NCBI RefSeq assembly: GCF_021590045.1 | Contig: NZ_CP062221.1 | Coordinates: 2,108,001 to 2,172,000, forward strand | DNA length: 64,000 nt | Direction: 5' to 3' | Source: Cellulomonas palmilytica | GTDB taxonomy: Bacteria; Actinomycetota; Actinomycetes; Actinomycetales; Cellulomonadaceae | In this document: positions 10,994 to 19,626 of the stretch, in pieces | Layout of the letters: every line of letters starts with the position of its first letter | How positions within the stretch are numbered: the stretch's first letter is position 1 | Notes under the pieces: generated by a model | Database searches by the model: none | Seen by the model: only the letters and a program-made list of their open reading frames with translations | Told to the model about the DNA's origin: nothing | Program-made: the position numbers and the translations under genes

Positions 10994-11856
10994 CCGCGCT
11001 CGACGACCGCTCGACGACCGCGCCGGACCGGCCGACCGGTCCCGTGCGGGCGCGCGCACCGCGACCTGGTCCGCACCTGCGGCTCGAGCGCACGCTCCTG
11101 CGGGACGGCGCACGGCTCGTCGCGGGCATGGACGAGGTGGGTCGCGGCTCGCTCGCGGGTCCGGTCTCGGTCGGCGTGGTCGTCGTCGACGCCGGGACGC
11201 GCTCGGCGCCGCAGGGTGTGGCCGACTCCAAGCTGCTCACCCCGGCCGCGCGCACCGCGCTGCTGCCGCGGCTGCGGCGCTGGGGACTGTCGCGGGCCGT
11301 GGGTCACGCGAGCGCCGCGGAGATCGACGAGATCGGGATCATCGCCGCGCTGCGGCTCGCCGGTCACCGGGCGCTGGCCGCAGCGTGCGCGACGACCGGG
11401 CCCGTGGACGTCGTCGTGCTCGACGGCTCGCACGACTGGCTCACGCCGCCCGCGCAGCGCGACCTGTTCGACCTCGACGCGCCGGTGCTCGCGGCGCCGC
11501 GCGTGCAGATGAAGGTCAAGGCGGACCGCACGTGCGCGAGCGTCGCCGCCGCGAGCGTGCTCGCGAAGTGCGAGCGCGACGCGCTCATGGTCGAGCTCGC
11601 GGCGCAGCACCCGCACTTCCGCTGGGACGAGAACAAGGGGTACGCGAGCCCCGACCACCTGGCCGCGCTGCGGGAGCTCGGGCCGTGCGTGCTGCACCGC
11701 CGCTCGTGGCGCCTGACGGGCCCGGCGGCGCAGGACCCGGCCGCCGCCGACGCGGTGCCGCTCGTGGCGGGCTCCCCGCGCTCGGCGCGGCTGGACGACG
11801 ACGGTGCGGCGCGGTGGGACGACGAGGCCGTCGCGTGGGGGATGATGAGCACGTGA
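10990..11856 (+). CDS. rnhB: Ribonuclease HII
   Basis: Endonuclease that nicks RNA of RNA:DNA hybrids and single misincorporated ribonucleotides in DNA. The catalytic DEVGRG motif is at [15 protein letters not shown]. Further active-site acids fall in [10 protein letters not shown] and [17 protein letters not shown], and the C-terminal [17 protein letters not shown] is typical. The 288-residue protein is longer than usual because of an approximately 40-residue Pro/Arg-rich N-terminal extension and an acidic C-terminal tail. It overlaps lepB by ATGA and its stop overlaps the next gene by GTGA. Confidence 0.95.
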   Translation: MTALDDRSTTAPDRPTGPVRARAPRPGPHLRLERTLLRDGARLVAGMDEVGRGSLAGPVSVGVVVVDAGTRSAPQGVADSKLLTPAARTALLPRLRRWGLSRAVGHASAAEIDEIGIIAALRLAGHRALAAACATTGPVDVVVLDGSHDWLTPPAQRDLFDLDAPVLAAPRVQMKVKADRTCASVAAASVLAKCERDALMVELAAQHPHFRWDENKGYASPDHLAALRELGPCVLHRRSWRLTGPAAQDPAAADAVPLVAGSPRSARLDDDGAARWDDEAVAWGMMST

Positions 11857-12176
11857 GTGCCGAGGACCTGGAGAACTACGAGACCGACATGGAGCTCGCG
11901 CTCTACCGCGAGTACCGGGACGTCGTGAACCTGTTCTCGTACGTCGTGGAGACCGAGCGCAGGTTCTACCTGGCGAACCACGTGGACCTGCAGGTCCGCT
12001 CGGCGGCCGGTGAGGTGTACTTCGAGCTGACGCTCGCCGACGCGTGGGTGTGGGACGTGTACCGCTCGGCGCGCTTCGTGAAGTCGGTCCGTGTCGTGAC
12101 GTTCAAGGACGTCAACGTCGAGGAGCTCGCGAAGGCGGAGCTCGACCTGGGCGGCGGCGCGGGCTTCCCGCGCTGA
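11853..12176 (+). CDS. DUF2469 conserved actinobacterial protein
   Basis: A 107-residue protein of a family almost confined to Actinobacteria; its function is unknown to me. The sequence is highly conserved in this family: [20 protein letters not shown] at the start, then [35 protein letters not shown] and [14 protein letters not shown]. No membrane segment or catalytic motif is evident. GTG at 11853 overlaps the rnhB stop, so the two are co-translated, and the adjacency to rnhB and yraN is the usual one. Confidence 0.93.
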   Translation: MSAEDLENYETDMELALYREYRDVVNLFSYVVETERRFYLANHVDLQVRSAAGEVYFELTLADAWVWDVYRSARFVKSVRVVTFKDVNVEELAKAELDLGGGAGFPR

Positions 12177-12318
12177 CGCCTGCCGGCCGGGGCGGGCCGG
12201 CGCCTCGGCGCGGTTCGTCGCCACCCGACCCCAGCCCCCTGCGCGGCGCTGCCGCTCCACAGCAGGGGCTCGCCCCCCGCGGCCCGGGGCGTCCACCCCG
12301 CCACGATCGGCGGCGGAG

Positions 12319-12684
12319 GTGGTGCGCGTGCGCGCGAAGGACGCCGTCGGGCGGTACGGGGAGGACGTGGCCGCTGCCCACGTCGAGGCGAGCGGGTGGC
12401 GGGTGCTGGACCGCAACTGGCGGTGCCGGCACGGCGAGCTCGACCTCGTCGGGATGGACGGCGACGAGCTCGTCGTCGTCGAGGTCAAGACGCGTCGCTC
12501 CACCGCGTACGGGACGCCCGCCGAGGCCGTGACGTGGCGCAAGCTCGCGCGCGTCCGGCGGCTCGCGGCGCAGTGGCTCGCGGAGCACGACGTGCGCGTC
12601 GCGTCGGTCCGGGTCGACGTGATCGCCGTGCTGCTGCCGCGCGCGGGGGCCGCGCAGGTCGAGCACCTGCGGGGGGTGTGCTGA
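12319..12684 (+). CDS. UPF0102 (YraN) nuclease-like protein
   Basis: A YraN/UPF0102-family protein of 117-121 residues, with a restriction-endonuclease-like fold. The motif GRYGEDVAAAHVEASGW is followed by RNWRCRHGELDLVGMDG and VVVEVKTRRS, giving the E...D...ExK pattern of this nuclease fold. Its biological role is not established. Three in-frame GTGs cluster at 12319, 12322 and 12328; the last has the best spacing to GGAGG at 12315. The gene is almost contiguous with comM downstream, with a single base between the genes. Confidence 0.88.
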   Translation: MVRVRAKDAVGRYGEDVAAAHVEASGWRVLDRNWRCRHGELDLVGMDGDELVVVEVKTRRSTAYGTPAEAVTWRKLARVRRLAAQWLAEHDVRVASVRVDVIAVLLPRAGAAQVEHLRGVC

Positions 12685-12685
12685 C

Positions 12686-14209
12686 GTGGCGCTGGGCGGC
12701 ACGCTGAGCGTCGCGCTCGTCGGCATGGTCGGGCACGTCGTCGAGGTCGAGGCCCACCTCGCGGCGGCCCTGCCCGCGTTCACGCTGGTCGGGCTGCCGG
12801 ACACCTCGCTCGCGGAGTCGCGCGACCGCGTCCGCGCGGCCGTGACGTCGAGCGGGCTCACGTGGCCGAACCGCCGCGTGACCGTGAACCTCTCGCCCGC
12901 GACGCTGCCGAAGTCCGGCTCGGGGTTCGACCTCGCGATCGCGGTCGCAGCGCTCGCGGGGGCGGGCGTGGTGGACCCCGAGCGTGTACGCGGCGTCGTG
13001 CACCTGGGTGAGCTCGGCCTCGACGGGCGGCTGCGTCCCGTGCGCGGCGTGCTGCCCGCGGTCGTCGCCGCGGTGGCGGCCGGCCGGCCCCGGGTCGTCG
13101 TCCCGGAGGCCAGCGTCGCCGAGGCGGCGCTGGTGCCGGGTGCGCGGGTGCACGGCGCCCGCACGCTCGCGCACGTGCTCGCCGCCCACGGCGCGGACGT
13201 CGAGGTGCCGGACGTCGCACCCACGGCGCCCGAGCCGGTCGCGGCGTCGCCGGCGGCCGTCGTGCCCGACCTCGCGGACGTCGTCGGCCAGGACGAGGCG
13301 CGGCTGTGCCTCGAGGTGGCCGCGGCGGGCGGGCACCACCTGCTCATGGTCGGCCCACCCGGGACGGGCAAGACGATGCTCGCGTCCCGCCTGCCCGGCC
13401 TGCTGCCCGACCTCACCGAGGACGAGGCCGTCGAGGTCACCGCGATCCACTCGGTCGCGGGGACGTTCGACGCGGGCGAGGGGCTGCTGCGCCGCCCGCC
13501 GTACGAGGACCCGCACCACACGGCGACGCCCGCGAGCGTCATCGGCGGGGGCTCGGGCGTCCCGCGTCCCGGGGCGGCGTCGCGCGCCCACCTCGGCGTG
13601 CTGTTCCTCGACGAGGCGCCCGAGTTCACGACCGCCGTGCTGCAGACCCTGCGCCAGCCGCTCGAGCACGGCGAGCTCGTGCTGCACCGGGCGCAGGGGA
13701 CGGCGCGCTACCCCGCCCGGTTCCAGCTCGTGCTCGCGGCGAACCCGTGCCCGTGCGGCATGGCGGTCGGCAAGGGGCTGGCCTGCACGTGCCGCCCCGA
13801 GCAGCGTCGCCGGTACCTCGGCAAGCTCTCCGGTCCGCTGCTCGACCGCGTCGACCTGCAGGTCGAGCTGCAGCCGTCGCGCGCGACCGACGCGAGCGGG
13901 GAGCCGACGCGCCTGGTCGCCCGCCGGGTCGCCGACGCGCGCACCGCGCAGGCCGAGCGCTTCGCCGGGCTGCCGTGGCGCACGTGCGCGCAGGCTCCGG
14001 GGCCGTGGCTGCGCGAGCGGCTGGGACCCGACCGCGCGCTCGTCGCGGACCTCGACCGGGCCGTCGACCGCGGCACGCTCAGCCGGCGCGGCGCCGACCG
14101 CGTGCTGCGTGTGGCGTGGACGCTCGCGGACCTCGCCGGTCGGACCGCGCCGGGCCGGACCGAGGTGGGCCGGGCGCTCGCGCTGCGGACGCGAGGGAGG
14201 GGCGCGTGA
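12686..14209 (+). CDS. comM: YifB/ComM-family Mg chelatase-like AAA+ ATPase
   Basis: AAA+ ATPase of the YifB/ComM family. In naturally competent bacteria ComM is a branch-migration helicase acting in transformation. An N-terminal Lon-S5-like domain (FTLVGLPDTSLAESRDRV, NLSPATLPKSGSGFDLAIA) precedes the ATPase domain with Walker A GPPGTGKTML and Walker B VLFLDEAPEF. A CPCG...CTC cysteine cluster and the C-terminal Mg-chelatase region follow. Length is 507 residues, as expected. GTG at 12686; its stop overlaps the dprA start (GTGA), linking two DNA-uptake-associated genes. Confidence 0.93.
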   Translation: MALGGTLSVALVGMVGHVVEVEAHLAAALPAFTLVGLPDTSLAESRDRVRAAVTSSGLTWPNRRVTVNLSPATLPKSGSGFDLAIAVAALAGAGVVDPERVRGVVHLGELGLDGRLRPVRGVLPAVVAAVAAGRPRVVVPEASVAEAALVPGARVHGARTLAHVLAAHGADVEVPDVAPTAPEPVAASPAAVVPDLADVVGQDEARLCLEVAAAGGHHLLMVGPPGTGKTMLASRLPGLLPDLTEDEAVEVTAIHSVAGTFDAGEGLLRRPPYEDPHHTATPASVIGGGSGVPRPGAASRAHLGVLFLDEAPEFTTAVLQTLRQPLEHGELVLHRAQGTARYPARFQLVLAANPCPCGMAVGKGLACTCRPEQRRRYLGKLSGPLLDRVDLQVELQPSRATDASGEPTRLVARRVADARTAQAERFAGLPWRTCAQAPGPWLRERLGPDRALVADLDRAVDRGTLSRRGADRVLRVAWTLADLAGRTAPGRTEVGRALALRTRGRGA

Positions 14210-15360
14210 TCGCCGACGAGGAGCGCTGGGCCCGCGCGGCGTGGAGTGCGCTCGCCGAGCCCGGTGACGAGGTCGCGGGCGCACTCGTGGCGCAGCTCGG
14301 CGCGGCCGACGCGTGGCGGTGGGTCGTCGCGAGCGCAGGCGGGCGTGCGCCGCTGCCCGCGGCCGCGTCCCCGCGGTCCGCCGCGCGGCTGACGCGGGCC
14401 GTGACGCGCTGGGGTCCGCGCGCGCGCCGGCTGGGGGAGGACGGCTGGTCGCCCGGGCGGCCGCCGCCGGTGCGCGGCGAGGGCGTACGGGTCGTGGTGC
14501 CCGGTGACCCGGACTGGCCCGTCGGGCTCGACGGGCTCGGTGCCGCAGCGCCGAGCTGCGTGTGGGTGCGCGGCGAGCTGGGCGGGGCGCGTGCGGTCGC
14601 GCTCGTCGGCGCCCGCGCGGCGACCGCGTACGGCGAGGGCGTCGCCGTCGACCTCGCGGTCGGGCTGGCGCAGGCCGGGCGGGTGGTCGTGTCCGGCGGC
14701 GCGTACGGCATCGACGCGGCCGCTCACCGCGGTGCGCTCGCGGGCGGCGGCCGCACGCTCGTCGTGGTCGCGGGCGGCGTCGACCGCGCCTACCCGGCGG
14801 GCAACGCGCGCCTGGTCGAGGAGGCGGTCGCCTGCGGTGGTGCCGTCGTCGGCGAGGTGCCGCCGGGCAGCCTGCCCACGCGCAGCCGCTTCCTGCAGCG
14901 CAACCGGCTGATCGCGGCGCTGGGTGCGGCCACGGTCGTCGTCGAGGCGGCGTGGCGCTCGGGCGCGCTGTCGACCGCGCACCACGCCCTGCGGATCGGC
15001 CGGCCCGTGGGCGCGGTCCCCGGGCCCGTCACGTCGATGGCCTCGGCGGGGTGCCATCGGCTGCTGCGCGACGGCGCAGCGGTCTGCGTCACCGACGCCG
15101 CGGAGGTCCTCGAGCTCGCGGGCGCGATCGGTGCGGACGCGGCGCCCGAGCACGCCGAGCCCTCGCGCGCGCTGGACGCGGTCGACCCGCTCGCACGGCG
15201 CGTGCACGACGCGCTCAGCACGCGGGCGCCACGACCCGTCGAGACGGTTGCCCGGGCGGCGGGTGTCTCGGCCACCGAGGCGATCGGCGCGCTGGGCCTG
15301 CTCGAGCTCGCGGGCCTCGCGCGACGCGGGGGCGGAGGCTGGACGGCGAGTCCGGTGTGA
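14206..15360 (+). CDS. dprA: DNA-processing protein DprA/Smf
   Basis: DprA loads RecA onto incoming single-stranded DNA during transformation. The Rossmann-like DprA domain shows VALVGARAATAYGEGVA, VVSGGAYGIDAAAHRGAL and FLQRNRLIAALG, with VVVEAAWRSGALSTA and the later VPGPVTS segment. The C-terminus (RPVETVARAAGVSATEAIGAL) is the winged-helix domain common in long DprA proteins. GTG at 14206 overlapping comM gives 384 residues, a normal length. Natural competence is not demonstrated by this; the pair is widespread in Actinobacteria. Confidence 0.94.
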   Translation: MIADEERWARAAWSALAEPGDEVAGALVAQLGAADAWRWVVASAGGRAPLPAAASPRSAARLTRAVTRWGPRARRLGEDGWSPGRPPPVRGEGVRVVVPGDPDWPVGLDGLGAAAPSCVWVRGELGGARAVALVGARAATAYGEGVAVDLAVGLAQAGRVVVSGGAYGIDAAAHRGALAGGGRTLVVVAGGVDRAYPAGNARLVEEAVACGGAVVGEVPPGSLPTRSRFLQRNRLIAALGAATVVVEAAWRSGALSTAHHALRIGRPVGAVPGPVTSMASAGCHRLLRDGAAVCVTDAAEVLELAGAIGADAAPEHAEPSRALDAVDPLARRVHDALSTRAPRPVETVARAAGVSATEAIGALGLLELAGLARRGGGGWTASPV

Positions 15361-15508
15361 TCTCGGTAACGCAGCGGGTGAAACGCGTCAGTGGTCTGCG
15401 CAGAATGTCCGGTGTAATTCGGACAATCGGGAAAGAATTGCCCACGGTTACGCCGCACGGGTGAATTCGAGGCTTGTTCCCGCGTCAGAAAGCCGTCACC
15501 GTATTCGC
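15361..15508 (+). promoter_or_regulatory. AT-richer leader before the tyrosine recombinase
   Basis: This 148-bp gap is conspicuously richer in A/T than its surroundings. It contains an inverted repeat TGTCCG (15406-15411), 8 bp, CGGACA (15420-15425), followed by runs such as GGGAAAGAATTG. It most likely contains the promoter of the recombinase and sigma-factor genes. No consensus box is clear enough to name a sigma factor. Confidence 0.45.
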
Positions 15509-16429
15509 ATGAACGTGGCTGAGATCACCGCCCAGGCGCCGGGTCGCGCGCGCCTGCTCGCGGAGTTCTCGACCTACCTGAGCAGTGTGCGCGGGTTGTC
15601 CCCCCACACCGTGCGCGCCTACGTCGGCGACGTCGACGCGCTGCTGGCGTACGCCGCACGGCACGGTGCCCGCGCCCTGACCGACGTCGACCTCGCTACG
15701 CTGCGCGCCTGGCTCGCCTCGATGGCCGCCGACCAGCGCAGCCGCGCCACGCTCGCCCGCCGCGGCGCCAGCGCCCGGACCTTCTTCGGCTGGGCCACGC
15801 GCACCGGTCACGTCGCGGCCGACCCGGCGCTGCGGCTCGCGTCCCCGCGCACGGCGGCCACGCTGCCCGCGGTGCTGTCCCAGGACTCCGCCCGGCACGC
15901 CCTCGACGCCCTCGCCGAGCTCGCGCACGACGAGGAGCCCCTGAGCGTGCGCGACTGGGCGATGCTCGAGCTGCTGTACGCCACGGGCGTGCGGGTCGGC
16001 GAGCTGTGCGGCGCGGACGTCGGCGACGTGGACCTCGCGCAGCGCACCGTGCGCGTCACGGGCAAGGGCGACAAGCAGCGGGTCGTGCCGTTCGGCGTCC
16101 CGGCGGCCCGTGCGCTCGAGGCGTGGCTGCGCGTGCGCGGCCAGGTCGCCGACGCCGGCCACGCGCTGTTCGTCGGTGCACGCGGCGGCCGCGTCGACCA
16201 GCGTCAGGTCCGCACGGTCGTGCACCGCGCGACGAGCGCGACCGGCGTCGACCTCGCCCCCCACGGCATGCGGCACTCCGCCGCGACCCACCTGCTGGAG
16301 GGAGGGTCGGACCTGCGCAGCGTGCAGGAGATCCTCGGCCACTCCAGCCTCTCGACCACCCAGCGCTACACCCACGTATCCGCCGAGCGCCTGCGCTCGG
16401 CCTACGCGCAGGCACACCCCCGGGCCTGA
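15509..16429 (+). CDS. xerC: Tyrosine recombinase, XerC-like
   Basis: Site-specific recombinase of the XerC/XerD family (306 residues), acting in chromosome dimer resolution at dif. The N-terminal SAM-like core-binding domain (FSTYLSSVRGLSPHTVRAYVGD) is followed by the catalytic domain. The first Arg is in YATGVRVGELCG, the Lys in GKGDKQR, the HxxR box in HGMRHSAATHLLEGG, then GHSSLSTTQRYTHVS with the nucleophilic Tyr. The full catalytic set is present. ATG at 15509 is chosen from the family N-terminus; the ribosome-binding site is weak. Placement between dprA and a WhiG-like sigma gene is a conserved actinobacterial order. Confidence 0.93.
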   Translation: MNVAEITAQAPGRARLLAEFSTYLSSVRGLSPHTVRAYVGDVDALLAYAARHGARALTDVDLATLRAWLASMAADQRSRATLARRGASARTFFGWATRTGHVAADPALRLASPRTAATLPAVLSQDSARHALDALAELAHDEEPLSVRDWAMLELLYATGVRVGELCGADVGDVDLAQRTVRVTGKGDKQRVVPFGVPAARALEAWLRVRGQVADAGHALFVGARGGRVDQRQVRTVVHRATSATGVDLAPHGMRHSAATHLLEGGSDLRSVQEILGHSSLSTTQRYTHVSAERLRSAYAQAHPRA

Positions 16430-16444
16430 GGACGGACTCCCATC

Positions 16445-17479
16445 ATGACGATCCACCTGGACGCCCCCGCAGCGGTGCGTGCCGTCGCACGTGACGACGC
16501 CGCGCCCGTCGGGACGATCCCGCAGCAGCGTGGCGTGTTCGCGGTCGAGCTCGACGAGGCGGTCGACACCGACGTCGCCGCGCCCGCCGACCACGACCTC
16601 GAGGTCGTCGACCCCGCGCTCGACCCCGCGCTCGACCCGGAGCTCGCCGACGCCGAGCTCGCGGAGCTCGCTGAGGTCATCGCACTCCCCGAGGTCCCGA
16701 CCCAGCGCGGCGTGCCGACGCCGGACGTCGCCGAGGCGTGGGCCGCGTACAAGAGCACGGGCGAGCGCGCCCACCGCGACGCGCTGATCCTGCACTACGC
16801 GTCGCTCGTGACCGCGGTCGCCGGCCGAGTCGGCATGCGCCTGCCCGCGACCGTCGAGCAGGCGGATCTCGTCTCGTACGGCATGTTCGGCCTGATCGAC
16901 GCGATCGAGAAGTACCAGCTCGACCGGTCGGTGAAGTTCGAGTCGTACGCGTCCTCCCGCATCCGGGGCGCGATCATCGACGAGCTGCGCGCGATGGACT
17001 GGGTCCCGCGCTCGGTACGCACCAAGGCCCGCTCGGTGGACCGGGCGCAGGCCGAGCTCGAGGCGACGCTGCACCGCGCGCCCACGGAGGCGGAGCTCGC
17101 GGCCCACCTCGGCGTGCCCGTGACCGAGCTGCGCCAGGTGTGCTCGCAGCTTGCGACGTCGAACCTCGCGGCGCTCGACGAGCTGCTCGGCGGCGAGGAC
17201 CGCGCGGGCGGCGTCTCGCTCGGCGACACGCTGTGCGACGACCGGATCGACGACCCGGCCGGCACGCTCGCCGACGCGGAGACCGCGCACCTGCTCGCGC
17301 GCTCGATCGAGCAGCTCGGCGAGCGGGAGCGCATCGTCGTCGTCCTGTACTACTACGAGGGCATGACGCTCGCGGAGATCGGCCGGGTGCTCGGCGTGAC
17401 CGAGTCGCGCATCTCGCAGATGCACACCGCGGCCATGACGCGCCTGCGCACGCGCCTGACGGACGCCGAGCGCGGCTGA
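16445..17479 (+). CDS. FliA/WhiG-family RNA polymerase sigma factor
   Basis: A sigma-70 family factor of 344 residues. Region 2 is seen in HYASLVTAVAGRVGMRLP, DLVSYGMFGLIDAIEKY and FESYASSRIRGAIIDELRAMDWVPRS. Region 3 covers KARSVDRAQAELEATL. Region 4 has the helix-turn-helix GMTLAEIGRVLGVTESRISQ. The IRGAIIDELR motif is characteristic of the FliA/WhiG group, which controls flagellar genes in motile bacteria and sporulation in Streptomyces. About 95 N-terminal residues form an unusual acidic Ala/Asp/Glu/Leu-rich extension with short repeats (DPALDPALDPELAD). A 20-bp tandem repeat begins inside its last codons. Confidence 0.9.
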   Translation: MTIHLDAPAAVRAVARDDAAPVGTIPQQRGVFAVELDEAVDTDVAAPADHDLEVVDPALDPALDPELADAELAELAEVIALPEVPTQRGVPTPDVAEAWAAYKSTGERAHRDALILHYASLVTAVAGRVGMRLPATVEQADLVSYGMFGLIDAIEKYQLDRSVKFESYASSRIRGAIIDELRAMDWVPRSVRTKARSVDRAQAELEATLHRAPTEAELAAHLGVPVTELRQVCSQLATSNLAALDELLGGEDRAGGVSLGDTLCDDRIDDPAGTLADAETAHLLARSIEQLGERERIVVVLYYYEGMTLAEIGRVLGVTESRISQMHTAAMTRLRTRLTDAERG

Positions 17480-17520
17480 CGGACGCCGAGCGCGGCTGAC
17501 GGACACCCAGCGCGGCCGAC
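17461..17520. repeat. 20-bp tandem repeat (three units) spanning the sigma-gene stop
   Basis: Units at 17461-17480 and 17481-17500 are identical; a third at 17501-17520 has three changes. The first unit contains the last codons and the stop of the sigma-factor gene, so the second looks like a tandem duplication of the gene's 3' end that fell into non-coding DNA. Confidence 0.9.
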
Positions 17521-17580
17521 GCAGGCGCCCGACCGGCGGCGGCCGGACCGTTGCCCGTCCCGCAGTCGTCCCCGTGGCGG

Positions 17581-18150
17581 TCATCCGGGCAGCAGCACCA
17601 CCGGCCCGAGACCGCTCACGAGCGTGAGCGGGTCGACGTAGCGCTCGGGTGCGACGCGCACGCCCCAGTGGACGCACGTCGCCGGCGCGCAGTGCCCGAG
17701 CGCGTCGTCGACGGCGCCGACGGGGGAGCCGCGCGTGACGCGCGTGCCCACGGCCGCGCTCGTCGTGACCGGCTCGAGGCTCGTGAGGTGCCCGTCGTCG
17801 TGCCGGACGGTGACCACCGGTCTGCCGGCGACGCGTCCGGCGAACGCGACGACGCCGGACTGCGGTGCGACGACGACGCCCCCGACGTCCGCCGCGAGGT
17901 CCACGCCGCGGTGACCGGCTGCCCACGGCTGGGGCGGCGCCTCGAACCCGCGCACCACGCGTGCTCCGACGACGGGCAGCTCGTAGCCCGACCCGGCCGC
18001 CTCCCGCGCGGGCACGGGGGCGACGACGGACGCTGCCGCCGGGGCCACGAGGACGGCCGCGACGAGCGCGGACACCACGAGGCCCACCCGCACGGCTCGC
18101 GCCGGCCGTCGTCCTCCTTCGGGTCCGCGGTCCGGGCGCCTCTCGCTCAT
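17581..18150 (-). CDS. Secreted M23-family peptidase-like protein
   Basis: A 189-residue M23/LytM-type protein. ATG at 18150 gives a basic N-terminus and a secretion signal (VRVGLVVSALVAAVLVAPAAA), so it acts outside the membrane, probably on peptidoglycan. The LytM domain contains GHRGVDLAA (first zinc ligands, HxxxD) and SGVVAFAGRVAGRPVVTVRH. The terminal motif is CVHWGVRV, where active M23 enzymes have HxH. The first His is therefore replaced by Cys, and activity is uncertain. It faces away from rpsB and ends convergent with the sigma gene. Extending the frame upstream gives only a Pro-Thr repeat translated from a DNA repeat array, so the shorter start is preferred. Confidence 0.85.
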   Translation of the reverse strand: MSERRPDRGPEGGRRPARAVRVGLVVSALVAAVLVAPAAASVVAPVPAREAAGSGYELPVVGARVVRGFEAPPQPWAAGHRGVDLAADVGGVVVAPQSGVVAFAGRVAGRPVVTVRHDDGHLTSLEPVTTSAAVGTRVTRGSPVGAVDDALGHCAPATCVHWGVRVAPERYVDPLTLVSGLGPVVLLPG

Positions 18151-18298
18151 GGCGCCACCGTGCCGTGCCGTCGCGGTGGGCGCCCGGGCCGGGTGGGTCG
18201 CTGTGGACGCGGCGCGGCTCGCGCGGGGCTGGGGTCGGGTCGCGCGTGGGGCGTGCCCGGGCGGCGCGATCGCTGGTGCGTGCGGGGCGGCCGTCGGA

Positions 18299-18382
18299 GT
18301 CACGGTCAGGGGCGCGGTCGGGGGCGCGGTCGGGGGCGCGGTCGGGGGCACGGTCGGGGGCACGGTCGGGGGCACGGGCGGT
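18299..18382. repeat. 12-bp tandem repeat array in the rpsB promoter region
   Basis: Five consecutive 12-bp units, GGCGCGGTCGGG (three) then GGCACGGTCGGG (two), occupy 18311-18370. A degenerate unit flanks the array on each side (18299-18310 and 18371-18382). It ends 7 bp before the TAGACT box. The opposite strand would encode a Pro-Thr-Val/Ala repeat, but no gene is supported there. Confidence 0.95.
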
Positions 18383-18389
18383 GGTGGGC

Positions 18390-18395
18390 TAGACT
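18390..18395 (+). promoter_or_regulatory. -10 box TAGACT, probable rpsB promoter
   Basis: TAGACT closely matches the actinobacterial TANNNT -10 consensus and is the only such element in this gap. The -35 position falls inside the 12-bp repeat array, and no TTGAC-like hexamer is visible there. Confidence 0.5.
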
Positions 18396-18668
18396 TGCCG
18401 CGCGACCGGTGAGAGCCGGTCGACTTCGCGCGCCATCATCCTGGTCGCGACCGGTCCGGCGGCTACCCGCTGCCGAGCCCGGTCACGTACCGCGGGGCGT
18501 GCCCGCACAGGTCCGTGGACGCCGGCTCGCCGGTGGTCGCGGTGCGGGCCGTCATGGCGCCAGGGGCACCGGCGACCGCCGGGGCCGACAACCGCAACGC
18601 GGGGCTCATCAGATGCGCCCCGCCCGACGTGCGTGCCGCCGCTGCGGCACGCCACGGAAGGAAGTGCC

Positions 18669-19577
<909 letters not shown>

Positions 19578-19626
19578 GCACCCGCTCGTCCGCACCCCGC
19601 TCCATCGACAAGAACGGACACCACTG

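Larger units (their letters stand above)
18151..18668 (+). promoter_or_regulatory. 518-bp gene-free region upstream of rpsB
   Basis: The region lies between the divergent M23 gene and rpsB and has no convincing gene. It holds a 12-bp tandem array (18299-18382), a TAGACT -10 box (18390-18395) and an approximately 270-nt presumed rpsB leader. The leader begins with a 7-bp hairpin (CGACCGG at 18403-18409 with CCGGTCG at 18416-18422). A GGAAGGAAG ribosome-binding site lies just before the rpsB start. A long leader on rpsB would fit autoregulation by S2, as known in other bacteria, but I cannot assign a named RNA motif. Confidence 0.6.

Noticed and set aside
12177..12318. Possible small gene between DUF2469 and yraN
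   Set aside because: The 142-bp gap has only GC-rich inverted words and no start with a ribosome-binding site or recognisable product.
15509..16429. Tyrosine recombinase as a phage integrase marking a mobile island
   Set aside because: It has the length and motifs of XerC-type housekeeping recombinases, lies in a conserved dprA-sigma gene order, and no attachment-site duplication or phage gene is nearby.
18151..18375. Pro-Thr repeat N-terminal extension of the M23 gene
   Set aside because: It is an open-frame translation of the 12-bp DNA array and lies upstream of a good signal-peptide start at 18150; nothing indicates it is translated.
18299..18382. CRISPR-like array
   Set aside because: The units are 12 bp and contiguous with no unique spacers, and no cas genes are near. 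None of the tandem arrays in the window has the repeat-spacer pattern.
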